The notes beneath the pieces were generated by a model. It had not been told where the DNA came from and did no database searches. It was given only the letters and a program-made list of their open reading frames with translations. A stretch of 32,044 bases of DNA from an uncultured Gemmataceae bacterium (GTDB taxonomy: Bacteria; Planctomycetota; Planctomycetia; Gemmatales; Gemmataceae): positions 1-32,044 of the forward strand of contig CAKZUU010000251.1 of the NCBI GenBank assembly GCA_937922175.1, given 5' to 3'. This document shows positions 5,399 through 13,635 of the stretch, piece after piece. A program made the position numbers and the translations under genes. Numbering within the stretch: position 1 is the first letter of the stretch; every line of letters starts with the position of its first letter.

Positions 5399-7285
5399 AT
5401 GACGACCCAACGGGATGATAAGACGACACCTGCTTCGCCCTCCGAGTTTCACGAGTTGTTGACCGAGCTGGCAGCCATTCGGGAGGATCTGGTGGCCGCG
5501 GCTCAGTCACCACCCGAATTGGAACACGTTCATCCCAATTACCAGGAAAGTGCCAAGAATCTGCTGCACTACCTGGCGCTGCGTCGGCGGGACCTGCGGC
5601 CCTTGCAGCTTCGGCTCGCCGCCTTGGGGTTGTCCTCGCTGGGTCGCGCGGAGTCGCACGTCCTGCATGCGGTCGATGCGGTCCTGAATGTGCTGCGTCG
5701 GGTCACGAAAACGAAAGCTCCTCCGGTCGAAGACCACTCGATCGGAGTCGATCTGGCCGGCGGTCAGAAATTACTCGCGTCCCATGCCGACGCCTTGCTC
5801 GGCCCAGCTCCGTCGGGTCGCTCGGTCCGCATTATGGTGACCATGCCCACGCAAGCCGCCCGAGATTATACGTTGGTTCACGACTTGCTCCGTCTGGGCA
5901 TGAACTGTCTGCGGATCAATTGCGCTCATGACCGACCCGAGCAGTGGCGACAGATGATCGATCATCTTCGCCGAGCCGAGCAATCTCTGGGGCGATCTTG
6001 TCGGGTGGTCATGGACCTGGCCGGTCCGAAGCTCCGCACAGGGCCCCTCGAGCCGGGCCCTGCCGTAATTCGGATTCGACCCCAGCGCGATGTCTTCGGT
6101 CGAGTGACCGCGCCCGCTCGGGTCTGGCTGACATCGAACGAGCGACCGGTGCCGCCGCCCTCCCCGGCGGATGCCGTCCTCCCCGTGTCGACGGCTTGGC
6201 TAGAGCGACTAAAGATCAATGACCGCGTTCGCTTCCGCGACGCTCGCGATGCTCGACGTGAATTCGAGATCGCCGACACGGTCACGGGCGGCAGCTGGGC
6301 TTTGTTGCGTCAGACGGCTTACGTCGTCCCGGGTACGGTCTTGCGGCGAGACAAAAAAGGTCACGCTCAGGAAACCGTGGTCGGCGAGTTTCCTCCGTGC
6401 GAGCAGGCGATTCGCCTCAACGTCGGCGATCACCTGATCATCACCCGCAACCAGCAACCGGGCCGACCGGCTCGATTCGACCCCTCGGGCCGCGTCCTCA
6501 CCCCAGCGAGGATCGGTTGTTCATTGCCGCAGGTCTTCGACGACGTTCGCCCAGGCGAGGCGATCTGGTTCGACGACGGCAAGATTGGGGGCGTGGTGGA
6601 TGAGATCAACGCGTCCGCGGTCCATGTCCACATCACGCATGCTCGCCTCGGTGGCGAGACCCTTCGGGCGGATAAGGGGATCAATCTACCGGAGAGCGAC
6701 CTTCGGTTACCTGCCCTCACAGAAGATGACCTGGACTGTTTGCCGTTTGTGGCTCAGCATGCCGACGTGGTCGAATTGTCGTTTGCCAATAACGCCGCTG
6801 ATGTCGATGCGTTGCGCGAGCAACTCGATCGCTTGGGCAATCGCTGCCCGGCGGTGGTGCTCAAAATCGAAACGAGGCGCGGCTTCGAGAATCTGCCGGC
6901 CATGCTACTGGCGGCCATGAAATTGCCCTGCGTGGGTGTCATGATCGCGCGCGGCGATTTGGCGGTGGAGTGTGGGTTCGAGCGCTTGGCCGAAGTGCAG
7001 GAAGAAATCCTTTGGGTCTGCGAGGCGGCCCATGTTCCGGTCATCTGGGCGACCCAAGTGCTCGAAAGCCTCGCGAAACAGGGGCTGCCCTCGCGGGCCG
7101 AAATCACCGACGCCGCTATGGGTCACCGGGCCGAGTGCGTCATGCTCAACAAGGGGCCTCACATGCTCTCCGCTGTCCGCGTCTTAGATGACATCCTCCG
7201 ACGCATGCAGGCCCACCAAGCGAAAAAACGCTCGATGATGCGCGAGTTGCGTCTGGCGCACCGGCTTCGGATACCAAGGTCCTGA
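5399..7285 (+). CDS. Atypical pyruvate kinase with N-terminal helical domain
   Basis: A 628-residue protein. Residues about 1-110 form a helical extension (NLLHYLALRRRDLRPLQLRL, then GLSSLGRAESHVL). The pyruvate kinase core follows: strand VRIMVTMP, then RINCAH from about residue 172 (usual form R-x-N-F-S-H), DLAGPKLRTG, an enlarged B-domain region, KIETRRGFENL with the catalytic Lys near 489, MIARGDLAVE near 515-524 with metal-binding Asp, and WATQVLESL. The usual L-S-G-E-T-A segment is replaced by MLNKGPHM and the C-terminal allosteric domain is missing. It should convert phosphoenolpyruvate and ADP to pyruvate and ATP; the changed residues may alter cation or allosteric dependence. The ATG at 5399 is chosen because GGGAGG (5387-5392) is 6 bases before it; a GTG lies at 5393. 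It follows FBPA/P in the same operon. Confidence 0.85.
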   Translation: MTTQRDDKTTPASPSEFHELLTELAAIREDLVAAAQSPPELEHVHPNYQESAKNLLHYLALRRRDLRPLQLRLAALGLSSLGRAESHVLHAVDAVLNVLRRVTKTKAPPVEDHSIGVDLAGGQKLLASHADALLGPAPSGRSVRIMVTMPTQAARDYTLVHDLLRLGMNCLRINCAHDRPEQWRQMIDHLRRAEQSLGRSCRVVMDLAGPKLRTGPLEPGPAVIRIRPQRDVFGRVTAPARVWLTSNERPVPPPSPADAVLPVSTAWLERLKINDRVRFRDARDARREFEIADTVTGGSWALLRQTAYVVPGTVLRRDKKGHAQETVVGEFPPCEQAIRLNVGDHLIITRNQQPGRPARFDPSGRVLTPARIGCSLPQVFDDVRPGEAIWFDDGKIGGVVDEINASAVHVHITHARLGGETLRADKGINLPESDLRLPALTEDDLDCLPFVAQHADVVELSFANNAADVDALREQLDRLGNRCPAVVLKIETRRGFENLPAMLLAAMKLPCVGVMIARGDLAVECGFERLAEVQEEILWVCEAAHVPVIWATQVLESLAKQGLPSRAEITDAAMGHRAECVMLNKGPHMLSAVRVLDDILRRMQAHQAKKRSMMRELRLAHRLRIPRS

Positions 7286-7314
7286 TCTTGTCTTTCCCGA
7301 CTCGGAGGTCTGCG

Positions 7315-7818
7315 ATGCTCCCGATCAAAACCATTCTCCATCCGACCGATTTTTCCGAAAGCGCCATGCTGGCCTTCGATCTGGCCTGTGCTCTCGCACG
7401 GGATTACGGTGCTCGGATGATCGTGCACCACGTCGAGGTTCCACCGGTTTATGTGCATGGCGAGGCGATTGTGCCCTTGGAACCGCCCGAAGCGGATACG
7501 GCTCTTTATGAGCAACTGAAAAGCATCCGACCGACCGACCCGAAGATTCCCATCGAGCATCTCCTGACTCGGGGCGACGTGGTCGACGACATTTTAATGA
7601 CCGCGGAGAAATCCAATGCCAATCTGATCGTCATGGGAACGCATGGTCGAGGCCCCCTGATGCGGTTGCTCTTGGGAAGTGTCGCCGAACAAATTGTGCG
7701 CAAGGCCTCCTGTCCGGTCCTTACCGTGAGGAAGTCGATCCCTGCCGAGGGGTCAGCTGAGAAAAAAGATGACAACGTCGCCGTCAGCGGGAATCTGTCG
7801 GGGTCGATTTTGCCTTGA
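7315..7818 (+). CDS. Universal stress protein, UspA family (second copy)
   Basis: A 167-residue UspA protein. Asp in LHPTDFS (residue 12) and the ATP-binding signature G-x2-G-x9-G-S (GTHGRGPLMRLLLGS, residues 108-122) are intact. A hydrophilic tail of about 25 residues follows the conserved SCPVLTVRK end, longer than usual. The ATG at 7315 has GGAGG at 7304-7308 with 6 bases of spacing, so the in-frame TTG at 7288 is not used. It lies 29 bases after the pyruvate kinase and is the last gene of the BON-to-Usp operon. Its last 35 bases overlap the 3' end of arsC on the other strand, in convergent orientation. It is a paralog of the Usp at 967. Confidence 0.93.
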   Translation: MLPIKTILHPTDFSESAMLAFDLACALARDYGARMIVHHVEVPPVYVHGEAIVPLEPPEADTALYEQLKSIRPTDPKIPIEHLLTRGDVVDDILMTAEKSNANLIVMGTHGRGPLMRLLLGSVAEQIVRKASCPVLTVRKSIPAEGSAEKKDDNVAVSGNLSGSILP

Positions 7819-8230
7819 GATCGCAAAGAGGGACGCCCAACAGGGTTAATGCCTCGGCGACTTTGTCCCGGATGAGATCGCGGACCGTGTTAAATTGCTC
7901 GGGAGACATGTACTTCGGGTCCGGGATCGACCAGTCGGCTCGATGTCGCGCCGGAATCCACGGACACGAGTCGCCGCACCCCATCGTCGCGACGAAGTCG
8001 AACTCGACTTGAGGCAGATCGTGAAGCGACTTCGAGGCGTGTGTACTCAGATCGTAGCCGAGTTCCCTCATGGCGGCGATCGCCTTGGGATTGACCACGC
8101 CGGAGGGGCGCGAGCCGGCGCTGTAGGCCTCGACTGCCGCTCCCCCAAGGATCCGGGCGAAAGCTTCGGCCATTTGGCTCCGATTCGCGTTCTCAACACA
8201 AACGAACAGCAACCGCTTTGGATGGTTCAT
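7784..8230 (-). CDS. arsC: Arsenate reductase ArsC, low-molecular-weight phosphatase type
   Basis: A 148-residue cytoplasmic protein of the thioredoxin-coupled arsenate reductase group. The phosphatase loop C-x5-R-S is at residues 11-18 (CVENANRS). Two more cysteines in MGCGDSCPW (Cys85 and Cys89) fit the disulfide relay, and WSIPDP supplies the catalytic Asp104. It reduces arsenate to arsenite. The ATG at 8230 overlaps the TGA of the upstream aquaporin gene as ATGA, so the two genes form one translational unit; an in-frame start further upstream at 8263 would reach into the aquaporin and is rejected. Its 3' end overlaps the convergent Usp gene by 35 bases. No arsR or arsenite pump gene is in view. 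Alternative: a protein tyrosine phosphatase, but the second cysteine pair argues for arsenate reduction. Confidence 0.92.
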   Translation of the reverse strand: MNHPKRLLFVCVENANRSQMAEAFARILGGAAVEAYSAGSRPSGVVNPKAIAAMRELGYDLSTHASKSLHDLPQVEFDFVATMGCGDSCPWIPARHRADWSIPDPKYMSPEQFNTVRDLIRDKVAEALTLLGVPLCDLKAKSTPTDSR

Positions 8231-8945
8231 GGGGCGGCCCTGTGATCTTTCCAGGTGCAACACGCTTCATCTCGAACACAACGGCAGGCCCAAGGGGCCG
8301 CCAGTGCTCCCAAAATAGGGGCCGTCCAATAAATCCACAGTTCCGACCATCGCCCCGAGACCAGCGCCGGGCCCAACGACCGGGCCGGATTCATCGACGC
8401 CCCCGAGATCGGCCCTCCGACAAGCGCCTCCAACGCCACCATACTGCCGATCGCCAGCCCCGCGAAGATGCCTTTCTCTTGTGCCCCGGTCGAGACACCG
8501 AGGATGACGAACATCAATCCCGCGGTCATCAATAGAATAGCTCCAACACCCACGATTGTGTCAGAGTTCCAGCCGGGATGGTGGCCCCGAGCCGATCATC
8601 CTGCGGAAACAACAGCCGGACCGTCACGCTCGCTGAGATCGCTCCGAGACACTGGGATGCGATATACGGCATGATCCACCGGGAGGGAAAACGTCGTGCC
8701 GCAGCAAATGCCAGGGTGACGGCGGGGTTGATGTGGGCTCCAGAGACGTCGCCAATCGCGGAAATCATGGCAAACACGACCAGCCCGAACGTTAAGGCGA
8801 CACCTTCATGGGCCAGGCTCCCCTCGCGGTGCACGACGATAGCTGCTGTGCCGGCAAACACTAAAGCATAGGTTCCGATGAATTCCGCCACGAGCTTCCT
8901 CGATAGGGGGACCGACTGCGCCACTGCGGAACTCTCCCAAACCAT
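8227..8945 (-). pseudogene. Aquaporin/glycerol facilitator (MIP family), frameshifted
   Basis: Two adjacent frames together make one MIP channel. The first frame (8945 to 8529) gives about 138 residues with the first channel motif in SGAHINPAVT and stops at [10 protein letters not shown]. The second frame (to 8227) resumes with [11 protein letters not shown] and carries the second motif [11 protein letters not shown] single missing base near 8529-8537 explains the break; restoring it gives 240 codons, a normal MIP length. No slippery heptamer was seen, so this is a recent mutation or a sequencing error. The intact frame ends in an ATGA overlap with arsC, which suggests the pair was built as an operon. 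In some bacteria an aquaporin beside arsC (AqpS type) lets arsenite leave the cell. Start at ATG 8945 is tentative; no good ribosome binding site was seen. Confidence 0.85.
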
Positions 8946-9047
8946 TTGTTGACCCCGCTCTCAATTTACGGGCCCTCGTCGATGTCGGCCGGCTCGTGCT
9001 TGAAGGCGCGGGCGCACGTTCGTAGATTTCCGGGAATGCTGTCGTTT

Positions 9048-9059
9048 CCTCCACGGAGG
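9048..9059 (+). promoter_or_regulatory. Small inverted repeat over the dapA ribosome binding site
   Basis: CCTCC-AC-GGAGG is a palindrome in which the second arm is the Shine-Dalgarno sequence of dapA, 7 bases before its ATG. With a realistic loop only four base pairs can form, so any effect on translation would be mild. It may be chance. Confidence 0.2.
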
Positions 9060-9066
9060 CCGAGTC

Positions 9067-9966
9067 ATGGCTTCGCGCGGTGACCAATTCGCCGGCGTCA
9101 CAGTCGCGCTCGTGACGCCGTTCCGCAATGGCGACATTGACTTCGAGGAGTTGGGCCGACTCGTCGATTGGCATGTGGAACAGGGGACGGACTGTCTCGC
9201 CCCTGTTGGCACCACCGGAGAATCACCCACGTTGGATCATGAGGAACACGAACGTGTCATCGCCTTTGTGTGTGAGCGAGTCCGGGGGCGCATCAAGACG
9301 ATGCCCGGAACCGGGTCGAACAGCACCCGCGAAGCGATTCGCCTGACGAAGTTCGCGAAGAAGGCCGGAGCCGACGGCGTGCTCATGGTGGGACCCTACT
9401 ACAACAAGCCGACGCAAGAGGGATACTATCAACACTTCCGTGCCGTCGCCGATGCCGTCGATATTCCCATCGTGCTCTATAACATCCCCGGTCGCACCGG
9501 GTCCAACATTCTTCCGGAAACGATCGCTCGTATCGCCCAACATCCCAACGTGGTTGCCGTTAAAGAGGCGACCGGGTCACTGGATCAAGCCTCCCAGATC
9601 GCCCAATTGTGCGACATCGCGATCCTTTCAGGCGACGACAGCTTGACTTTGCCGCTCATGAGTATCGGCGGGAAAGGCGTCGTTTCCGTCGTGGGCAACA
9701 TCGTCCCGCGCGACATGAAAGGGCTGGTCGGCAGCTTCCTGAAAGGTGACATCGCTGCCGCCCAATCCTGGCACCGCAAGTTGTTCCCCCTGTGTCGGGA
9801 CATGCTGGGTGTGGCGACGAATCCAATCCCCATTAAATGCGCGCTGAAACTCCTCGGCCGGGGAACAGGCGAATTACGCCTCCCCATGACCCCCCTCGAC
9901 GCTGCCGGAGAGGCGCGAGTCCGCCAAACCTTGGTGCAGTACGGTTTGATCAAGTCACCGGCCTGA
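9067..9966 (+). CDS. dapA: 4-hydroxy-tetrahydrodipicolinate synthase
   Basis: A 299-residue class I aldolase-type TIM barrel that condenses pyruvate with aspartate semialdehyde in lysine and diaminopimelate synthesis, in the cytoplasm. Key residues are all present: Thr49-Thr50 in GTTGES, Tyr112 in GPYYNKP, Tyr138 in [10 protein letters not shown] and the Schiff-base Lys166 in VAVKEATGS. Length is normal (about 290-300). The ATG at 9067 has GGAGG at 9055-9059 with 7 bases of spacing. carA begins about 20-30 bases downstream on the same strand, so the two are probably co-transcribed. The gene is divergent from the aquaporin-arsC pair, with 121 bases between starts. Relatives such as N-acetylneuraminate lyase share the fold, but the motif set here is that of DapA. 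Confidence 0.95.
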   Translation: MASRGDQFAGVTVALVTPFRNGDIDFEELGRLVDWHVEQGTDCLAPVGTTGESPTLDHEEHERVIAFVCERVRGRIKTMPGTGSNSTREAIRLTKFAKKAGADGVLMVGPYYNKPTQEGYYQHFRAVADAVDIPIVLYNIPGRTGSNILPETIARIAQHPNVVAVKEATGSLDQASQIAQLCDIAILSGDDSLTLPLMSIGGKGVVSVVGNIVPRDMKGLVGSFLKGDIAAAQSWHRKLFPLCRDMLGVATNPIPIKCALKLLGRGTGELRLPMTPLDAAGEARVRQTLVQYGLIKSPA

Positions 9967-9985
9967 TGCTCGATAGGTTCCGAAG

Positions 9986-11110
9986 GTGCGACAATTGTCC
10001 CCAAGAATTGCCAAACTCGCTCTCGAAGACGGCACCGTATTCACCGGTCGCGCTTTCGGCGCTCCCGGTGAACGCTTCGGCGAAGTCGTCTTCAATACCA
10101 GCATGACGGGCTATCAAGAGGTCCTGACCGATCCGTCTTACAAGGGTCAGATCGTCACAATGACCTACCCGCATATCGGCAACTATGGTGTCACCGACGA
10201 GGATAAAGAATCGCGTGGCCCGCAGGTCGAGGGCTTCGTCATCCGGGAACTGGCCGTACATCCCAGCAACTTCCGCTCGCAGAAGACGTTAAACGAATAC
10301 CTCGCCGAACACGGTATCATCGGGTTGGAAGGGATCGACACCCGCGCGTTGGTCCGTCGGTTGCGTCTTCGCGGGGCCATGACCGGCGTGCTCTCCACCG
10401 AAGACCTCGACGACGCCTCCCTGGTGCGGAAGGCGCGATCGGCTCCAAGCATCGTTGGACGAGACCTCGTCCAACAGGTCCTTCCCACAGAACCGTTTGA
10501 ATGGCACGAGGGATTCGTCAGCCCGTTGGTCGCGCATCTAGCACCCCGACCGATCACTCGCCATGTCGTCGCGTTGGACTTCGGCATGAAATGGAACATC
10601 CTCCGCTGCCTGGTTCAAGTCGGTTGCCGTGTCACCGTCCTGCCTGGGAACGCCAGCGCCGAAGAGGTGCTCCGACTCGACCCGGACGGCATCTTCTTGT
10701 CGAACGGGCCAGGGGATCCCGAGCCTCTCACGTATGCCCATGAGACGATTCGCCGGCTCGTGGGGCACAAACCGATCTTCGGTATCTGCCTGGGCCATCA
10801 GCTGCTCGGGTTGGCTTTAGGCGCCAAGACCTTCAAGTTGAAATTCGGACATCGCGGTGCCAACCATCCTGTGCGGAATGAGCAAACTCGTCAGATCGAA
10901 ATCACAACGCAAAACCACGGTTTCGCTATCGATACCGATTCGCTGCCGTCAGATTTGATTCCGACTCATGTCAATTTGAACGATGGGACGTTGGAGGGGA
11001 TGCGGCACCGTCGCTTCCCCGTGTTCAGCGTCCAGTATCACCCCGAGGCGAGTGCCGGTCCGCACGACAGCGTTTACTTGTTCGAGGAATTTCGGTCGAT
11101 GCTGGGCTAG
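9986..11110 (+). CDS. carA: Carbamoyl-phosphate synthase small (glutaminase) subunit
   Basis: About 374 residues. The N-terminal CarA domain is recognised by [19 protein letters not shown] and the block [20 protein letters not shown]. The C-terminal class I glutamine amidotransferase domain has the nucleophile Cys268 in [11 protein letters not shown] and the catalytic pair His352 and Glu354 in YHPEA. It releases ammonia from glutamine for CarB in arginine and pyrimidine synthesis; carB is not in the window. The start is uncertain: GTG at 9986 is given, but TTG at 9995 has the better-placed purine stretch (GAAGG, 8 bases before it). Both starts leave the domain complete. The gene follows dapA by about 20 bases and converges on the RidA gene. 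Confidence 0.95.
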   Translation: MRQLSPRIAKLALEDGTVFTGRAFGAPGERFGEVVFNTSMTGYQEVLTDPSYKGQIVTMTYPHIGNYGVTDEDKESRGPQVEGFVIRELAVHPSNFRSQKTLNEYLAEHGIIGLEGIDTRALVRRLRLRGAMTGVLSTEDLDDASLVRKARSAPSIVGRDLVQQVLPTEPFEWHEGFVSPLVAHLAPRPITRHVVALDFGMKWNILRCLVQVGCRVTVLPGNASAEEVLRLDPDGIFLSNGPGDPEPLTYAHETIRRLVGHKPIFGICLGHQLLGLALGAKTFKLKFGHRGANHPVRNEQTRQIEITTQNHGFAIDTDSLPSDLIPTHVNLNDGTLEGMRHRRFPVFSVQYHPEASAGPHDSVYLFEEFRSMLG

Positions 11111-11147
11111 GATGTCGTTGTGGAAGATTTCGGTCGCCGAGCCATCC

Positions 11148-11618
11148 TCAACCCTGCAATTCAAAAATGCACTCGATCTCGACGGCGATATTGCCCGGCA
11201 GCGCGTTGGTGCCGATGGCACTGCGAGCACCCACGCCGGCATCCTCGCCAAACACCTCAGCCATCAGTTCCGAGAAACCATTGATGACCTGGGGGTGGTC
11301 GCGGAACTCCGGCGTGCATTGCACCAAGCCGAGCGTCTTGACCAGGCGTTTGACCGGATCGAGAGAACCGAGCGTCGCCCGGACAGTGGAGAGGATCGCC
11401 AGTCCCGTCTGTCGGGCCGCTTGCTTACCTTGCTCGAGTGTCAAATCGGCCCCGACCCGACCGGTGATCATCGTCTTGTCCTCTTTCAACGGACCATGCC
11501 CCGAGACGTACAGCATGGAGCCGACCTGCACGGCGGTCTTGTACTTCGCCACAGGTTTGGGGGCGGGGGGCAATATCAAATGCAACTCTTGAATTCGTGT
11601 CTCGGGTTTGCTGGACAT
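11148..11618 (-). CDS. RidA family protein (YjgF/YER057c/UK114)
   Basis: A 156-residue protein of the RidA group, which as trimers hydrolyse reactive enamine/imine intermediates released by PLP enzymes. The C-terminal block VGARSAIGTNALPGNIAVEI holds the conserved Arg of the active site (G-A-R-S) and the Glu of V-E-I-E. It is somewhat longer than the classical 128-residue RidA, with an extended N-terminal part (RIQELHLILPPAPKPVAKY) as in other RidA subfamilies, so imine deaminase activity is likely but not certain. The ATG at 11618 is chosen because GGAGG (11624-11628 as CCTCC) is 5 bases before it. It is 86 bases downstream of hemE on the same strand and could be the last gene of that unit. 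Confidence 0.88.
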   Translation of the reverse strand: MSSKPETRIQELHLILPPAPKPVAKYKTAVQVGSMLYVSGHGPLKEDKTMITGRVGADLTLEQGKQAARQTGLAILSTVRATLGSLDPVKRLVKTLGLVQCTPEFRDHPQVINGFSELMAEVFGEDAGVGARSAIGTNALPGNIAVEIECIFELQG

Positions 11619-11704
11619 GGCAGCCTCCGGGAGAGTCATGACCTCATAAGTACCGCTGGCAGTCAGGTCGGCAAGCCGCGTTGTCTCGTCGGCTCAACCG
11701 GCAG

Positions 11705-12724
11705 TCAGACGGAACCGGAACCTCGACATTCCTTCACCGCCCGCACGAAGGCTTCAAAATTCTCGACTCGGGTGCCCGGGTCGCAACCATGATTCAAATT
11801 GACGATATGTCGTTGGCCCCCGCCCGCTTGAACGCATCGACGAGTCGCTTCCGCCACCTGTTCGGGAGTACCGCAGCGGAGAAGCTCTTGATCCACGTTG
11901 CCCTGGAAGACCAGATGGGGAAACTCACGCCGAGCCGCCGCCAGATCGTGCCTCGTGCCGAGACTGACGACGTCGGCCCCGCTTTGGCACATCACCTCCA
12001 GATACGGGCATTCCTTCACGAAAAGGATCCGTGGTACCTCCGCGACCTCCGCGAAGATTCGACGGTGGTACGAAGCCGACCACCGCTCATATTCGTCGAA
12101 CCGCAACGCTCCGGCCCATGAGTCGAAAAGCTGATAAATGTCGGCCCCCTCCCGAATCAGCACGTTCAAAAAATGAACGGTGGCCTCGCTCAGCCGATGG
12201 AGCAGGGCATCCCACGTTTGCGGCTGAGATTCGGCAAAGCGTCGTGTCTCTTCGAGGTCTTTGCCCGTGCCCAGACAGTAGCTCGCGACCGTGAATGGGG
12301 CCCCGGCAAAGACGATGACGGGCAGATCTTCTTGCAACTCGTCTTTGACACGACGCAACAGGTCAAGAATGTGGCGAAATCGGGTCGGTTCCGGGCGCGG
12401 CGACAAGCGCCGAACATCGTCCAGACTTCGAATCGGTTGGTCGGGCCATGGACCCACATGGGGCCGAAGCGTGAAGGGCAACCCCATGGCGACGGGCAAA
12501 CTCGTGATGTCGTAGAACAAGATGATGGCATCGACGCCGAATCGTCTAGGACTCAGCGAGGCGCGAGCCGCCAATTCGACGTCTTCCGAAAACTCGTAAA
12601 AACTTTTTCCCTGCCGCCATCGGTTGAACTCGGGATCCCAGCGACCGGCTTGTCGCATGGCCCAGACGGGCGGCCGTTCGACCACTTCCCCCCGAGCTGC
12701 TCGAATCAGAAGGTGGCTCGACAT
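11705..12724 (-). CDS. hemE: Uroporphyrinogen decarboxylase
   Basis: A 339-residue TIM-barrel enzyme that decarboxylates the four acetate side chains of uroporphyrinogen III to give coproporphyrinogen III in heme synthesis. Family marks are MRQAGRW near the N-terminus (usual M-R-Q-A-G-R-Y), FYDITSLPVAMG with the key Asp, FDSWAG, GNVDQELL and LNHGCDP near the C-terminus. The start at 12724 is fixed by the family N-terminus; the open frame runs further upstream only as an antiparallel-free shadow through ubiE. The stop of ubiE and the ATG of hemE share one base (TGATG), so translation is coupled. Heme and menaquinone both serve respiration, which explains the pairing. Confidence 0.95.
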   Translation of the reverse strand: MSSHLLIRAARGEVVERPPVWAMRQAGRWDPEFNRWRQGKSFYEFSEDVELAARASLSPRRFGVDAIILFYDITSLPVAMGLPFTLRPHVGPWPDQPIRSLDDVRRLSPRPEPTRFRHILDLLRRVKDELQEDLPVIVFAGAPFTVASYCLGTGKDLEETRRFAESQPQTWDALLHRLSEATVHFLNVLIREGADIYQLFDSWAGALRFDEYERWSASYHRRIFAEVAEVPRILFVKECPYLEVMCQSGADVVSLGTRHDLAAARREFPHLVFQGNVDQELLRCGTPEQVAEATRRCVQAGGGQRHIVNLNHGCDPGTRVENFEAFVRAVKECRGSGSV

Positions 12725-13446
12725 CAGCGTTTCCACCCGACGTAGAGGGTCGCGATGCCCCCCGTGAACGGGAAAAAGGTGACGTCGGTCAGACCATGCC
12801 CGCACATTCGCTCGGCCAACGCCTCGTAGTCGGGGAATTGCAACACACTCTCGGGAAGGTAGGAGTAAGCAGCGTCGGGGCTGCGTGACAACCGATTGCC
12901 CAACCGAGGTAAGACGTGCCGGAAAAACAGAAAATACGAACGCCGCAGCACTGGATTCCGTGGTCGCGAGAATTCCAGGACCGCGACGCGACCACTGGGC
13001 CGTGTCACTCGGACCATCTCCGACAGTCCTTTGTCCATATCGGTGATATTCCGTAAGCCGAAGGCAACGCACGTGATTTGGAATTGATCGCTGGCAAATG
13101 GCAAACGCTGCGCATCGGCTTCGATGAGTGTGATCCGACGATCCGCCTGAGCCTGGCGTATCTTGACCGTAGCTCGTTGCAACAATTCCGGGCAGAAATC
13201 GACGCCGACGATCGGCACCTTCCCGCCGCATGCCCGATCATACTGCAACGCTAAGTCTCCCGTGCCGGTACAGACATCGAGAATCGGACCATCACCGGCC
13301 GGGCGGACAAGCGTCGTCGTTCGGCGGCGCCAGCTCCGGTCCACGTTGAGGCTCAAGAGATGATTCAGCCGGTCATACCACGGCGCGATCGCTCCGAACA
13401 TTGAGCGGATACGCTCTTCTCGCTTATCGATGATCGGCGAAGTCAC
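12724..13446 (-). CDS. ubiE: Demethylmenaquinone/ubiquinone methyltransferase
   Basis: A 240-residue SAM-dependent methyltransferase of the UbiE/MenG family. SAM motif I is DVCTGTG at residues 57-63, followed by VGVDFCPELL at about 80-89. The family signatures VAFGLRNITDMDKGL (about 127-141) and AYSYLPESVLQFP (about 193-205) are complete. In planctomycetes it most likely acts on demethylmenaquinone (MenG role), at the inner face of the membrane. The start codon is GTG at 13446 with GAGGA (13453-13457 as TCCTC) 6 bases before it. It is the first gene of a minus-strand unit with hemE (1-base overlap) and perhaps RidA. The 189-base gap upstream is shared with the divergent scramblase-like gene. 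Confidence 0.95.
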   Translation of the reverse strand: MTSPIIDKREERIRSMFGAIAPWYDRLNHLLSLNVDRSWRRRTTTLVRPAGDGPILDVCTGTGDLALQYDRACGGKVPIVGVDFCPELLQRATVKIRQAQADRRITLIEADAQRLPFASDQFQITCVAFGLRNITDMDKGLSEMVRVTRPSGRVAVLEFSRPRNPVLRRSYFLFFRHVLPRLGNRLSRSPDAAYSYLPESVLQFPDYEALAERMCGHGLTDVTFFPFTGGIATLYVGWKR

Positions 13447-13550
13447 GGCAAATCCTCATTCGATAATGTCAATTAACCGCCAAGCAGCAAGATCGGCAAC
13501 GACCGGCTCCCACCAGGACAATAACGGATCGCCGCAACGCCTCGCCGACA

Positions 13551-13566
13551 ATACTTCAGCAAGTAT
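13551..13566. promoter_or_regulatory. Perfect inverted repeat in the ubiE/scramblase-like divergent gap
   Basis: ATACTT-CAGC-AAGTAT is a 6-4-6 palindrome about 70 bases before the start at 13636 and about 105 bases before ubiE. It could be an operator for either divergent gene or a small hairpin. No clear -35/-10 pair was found in the gap (13447-13635), although TATGAT occurs twice, at 13564 and 13607. Confidence 0.25.
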
Positions 13567-13635
13567 GATGCTCGTTGTCTTCGTCACGAGTCGGGTTCAA
13601 CTCCTGTATGATCGCCTGCATCGGGGGCCCCTCTT

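Noticed and set aside
8529-8550. Programmed frameshift in the aquaporin gene
   Set aside because: No slippery heptamer or downstream pseudoknot was seen; mutation or read error is simpler.
11109-11148. AGGATG...CATCCT between carA and RidA as a bidirectional terminator
   Set aside because: Short arms with a 28-base loop and no T run.
12725-13231. Upstream extension of hemE by 169 codons
   Set aside because: It overlaps ubiE entirely; the HemE family starts at the ATG at 12724, which is coupled to the ubiE stop.
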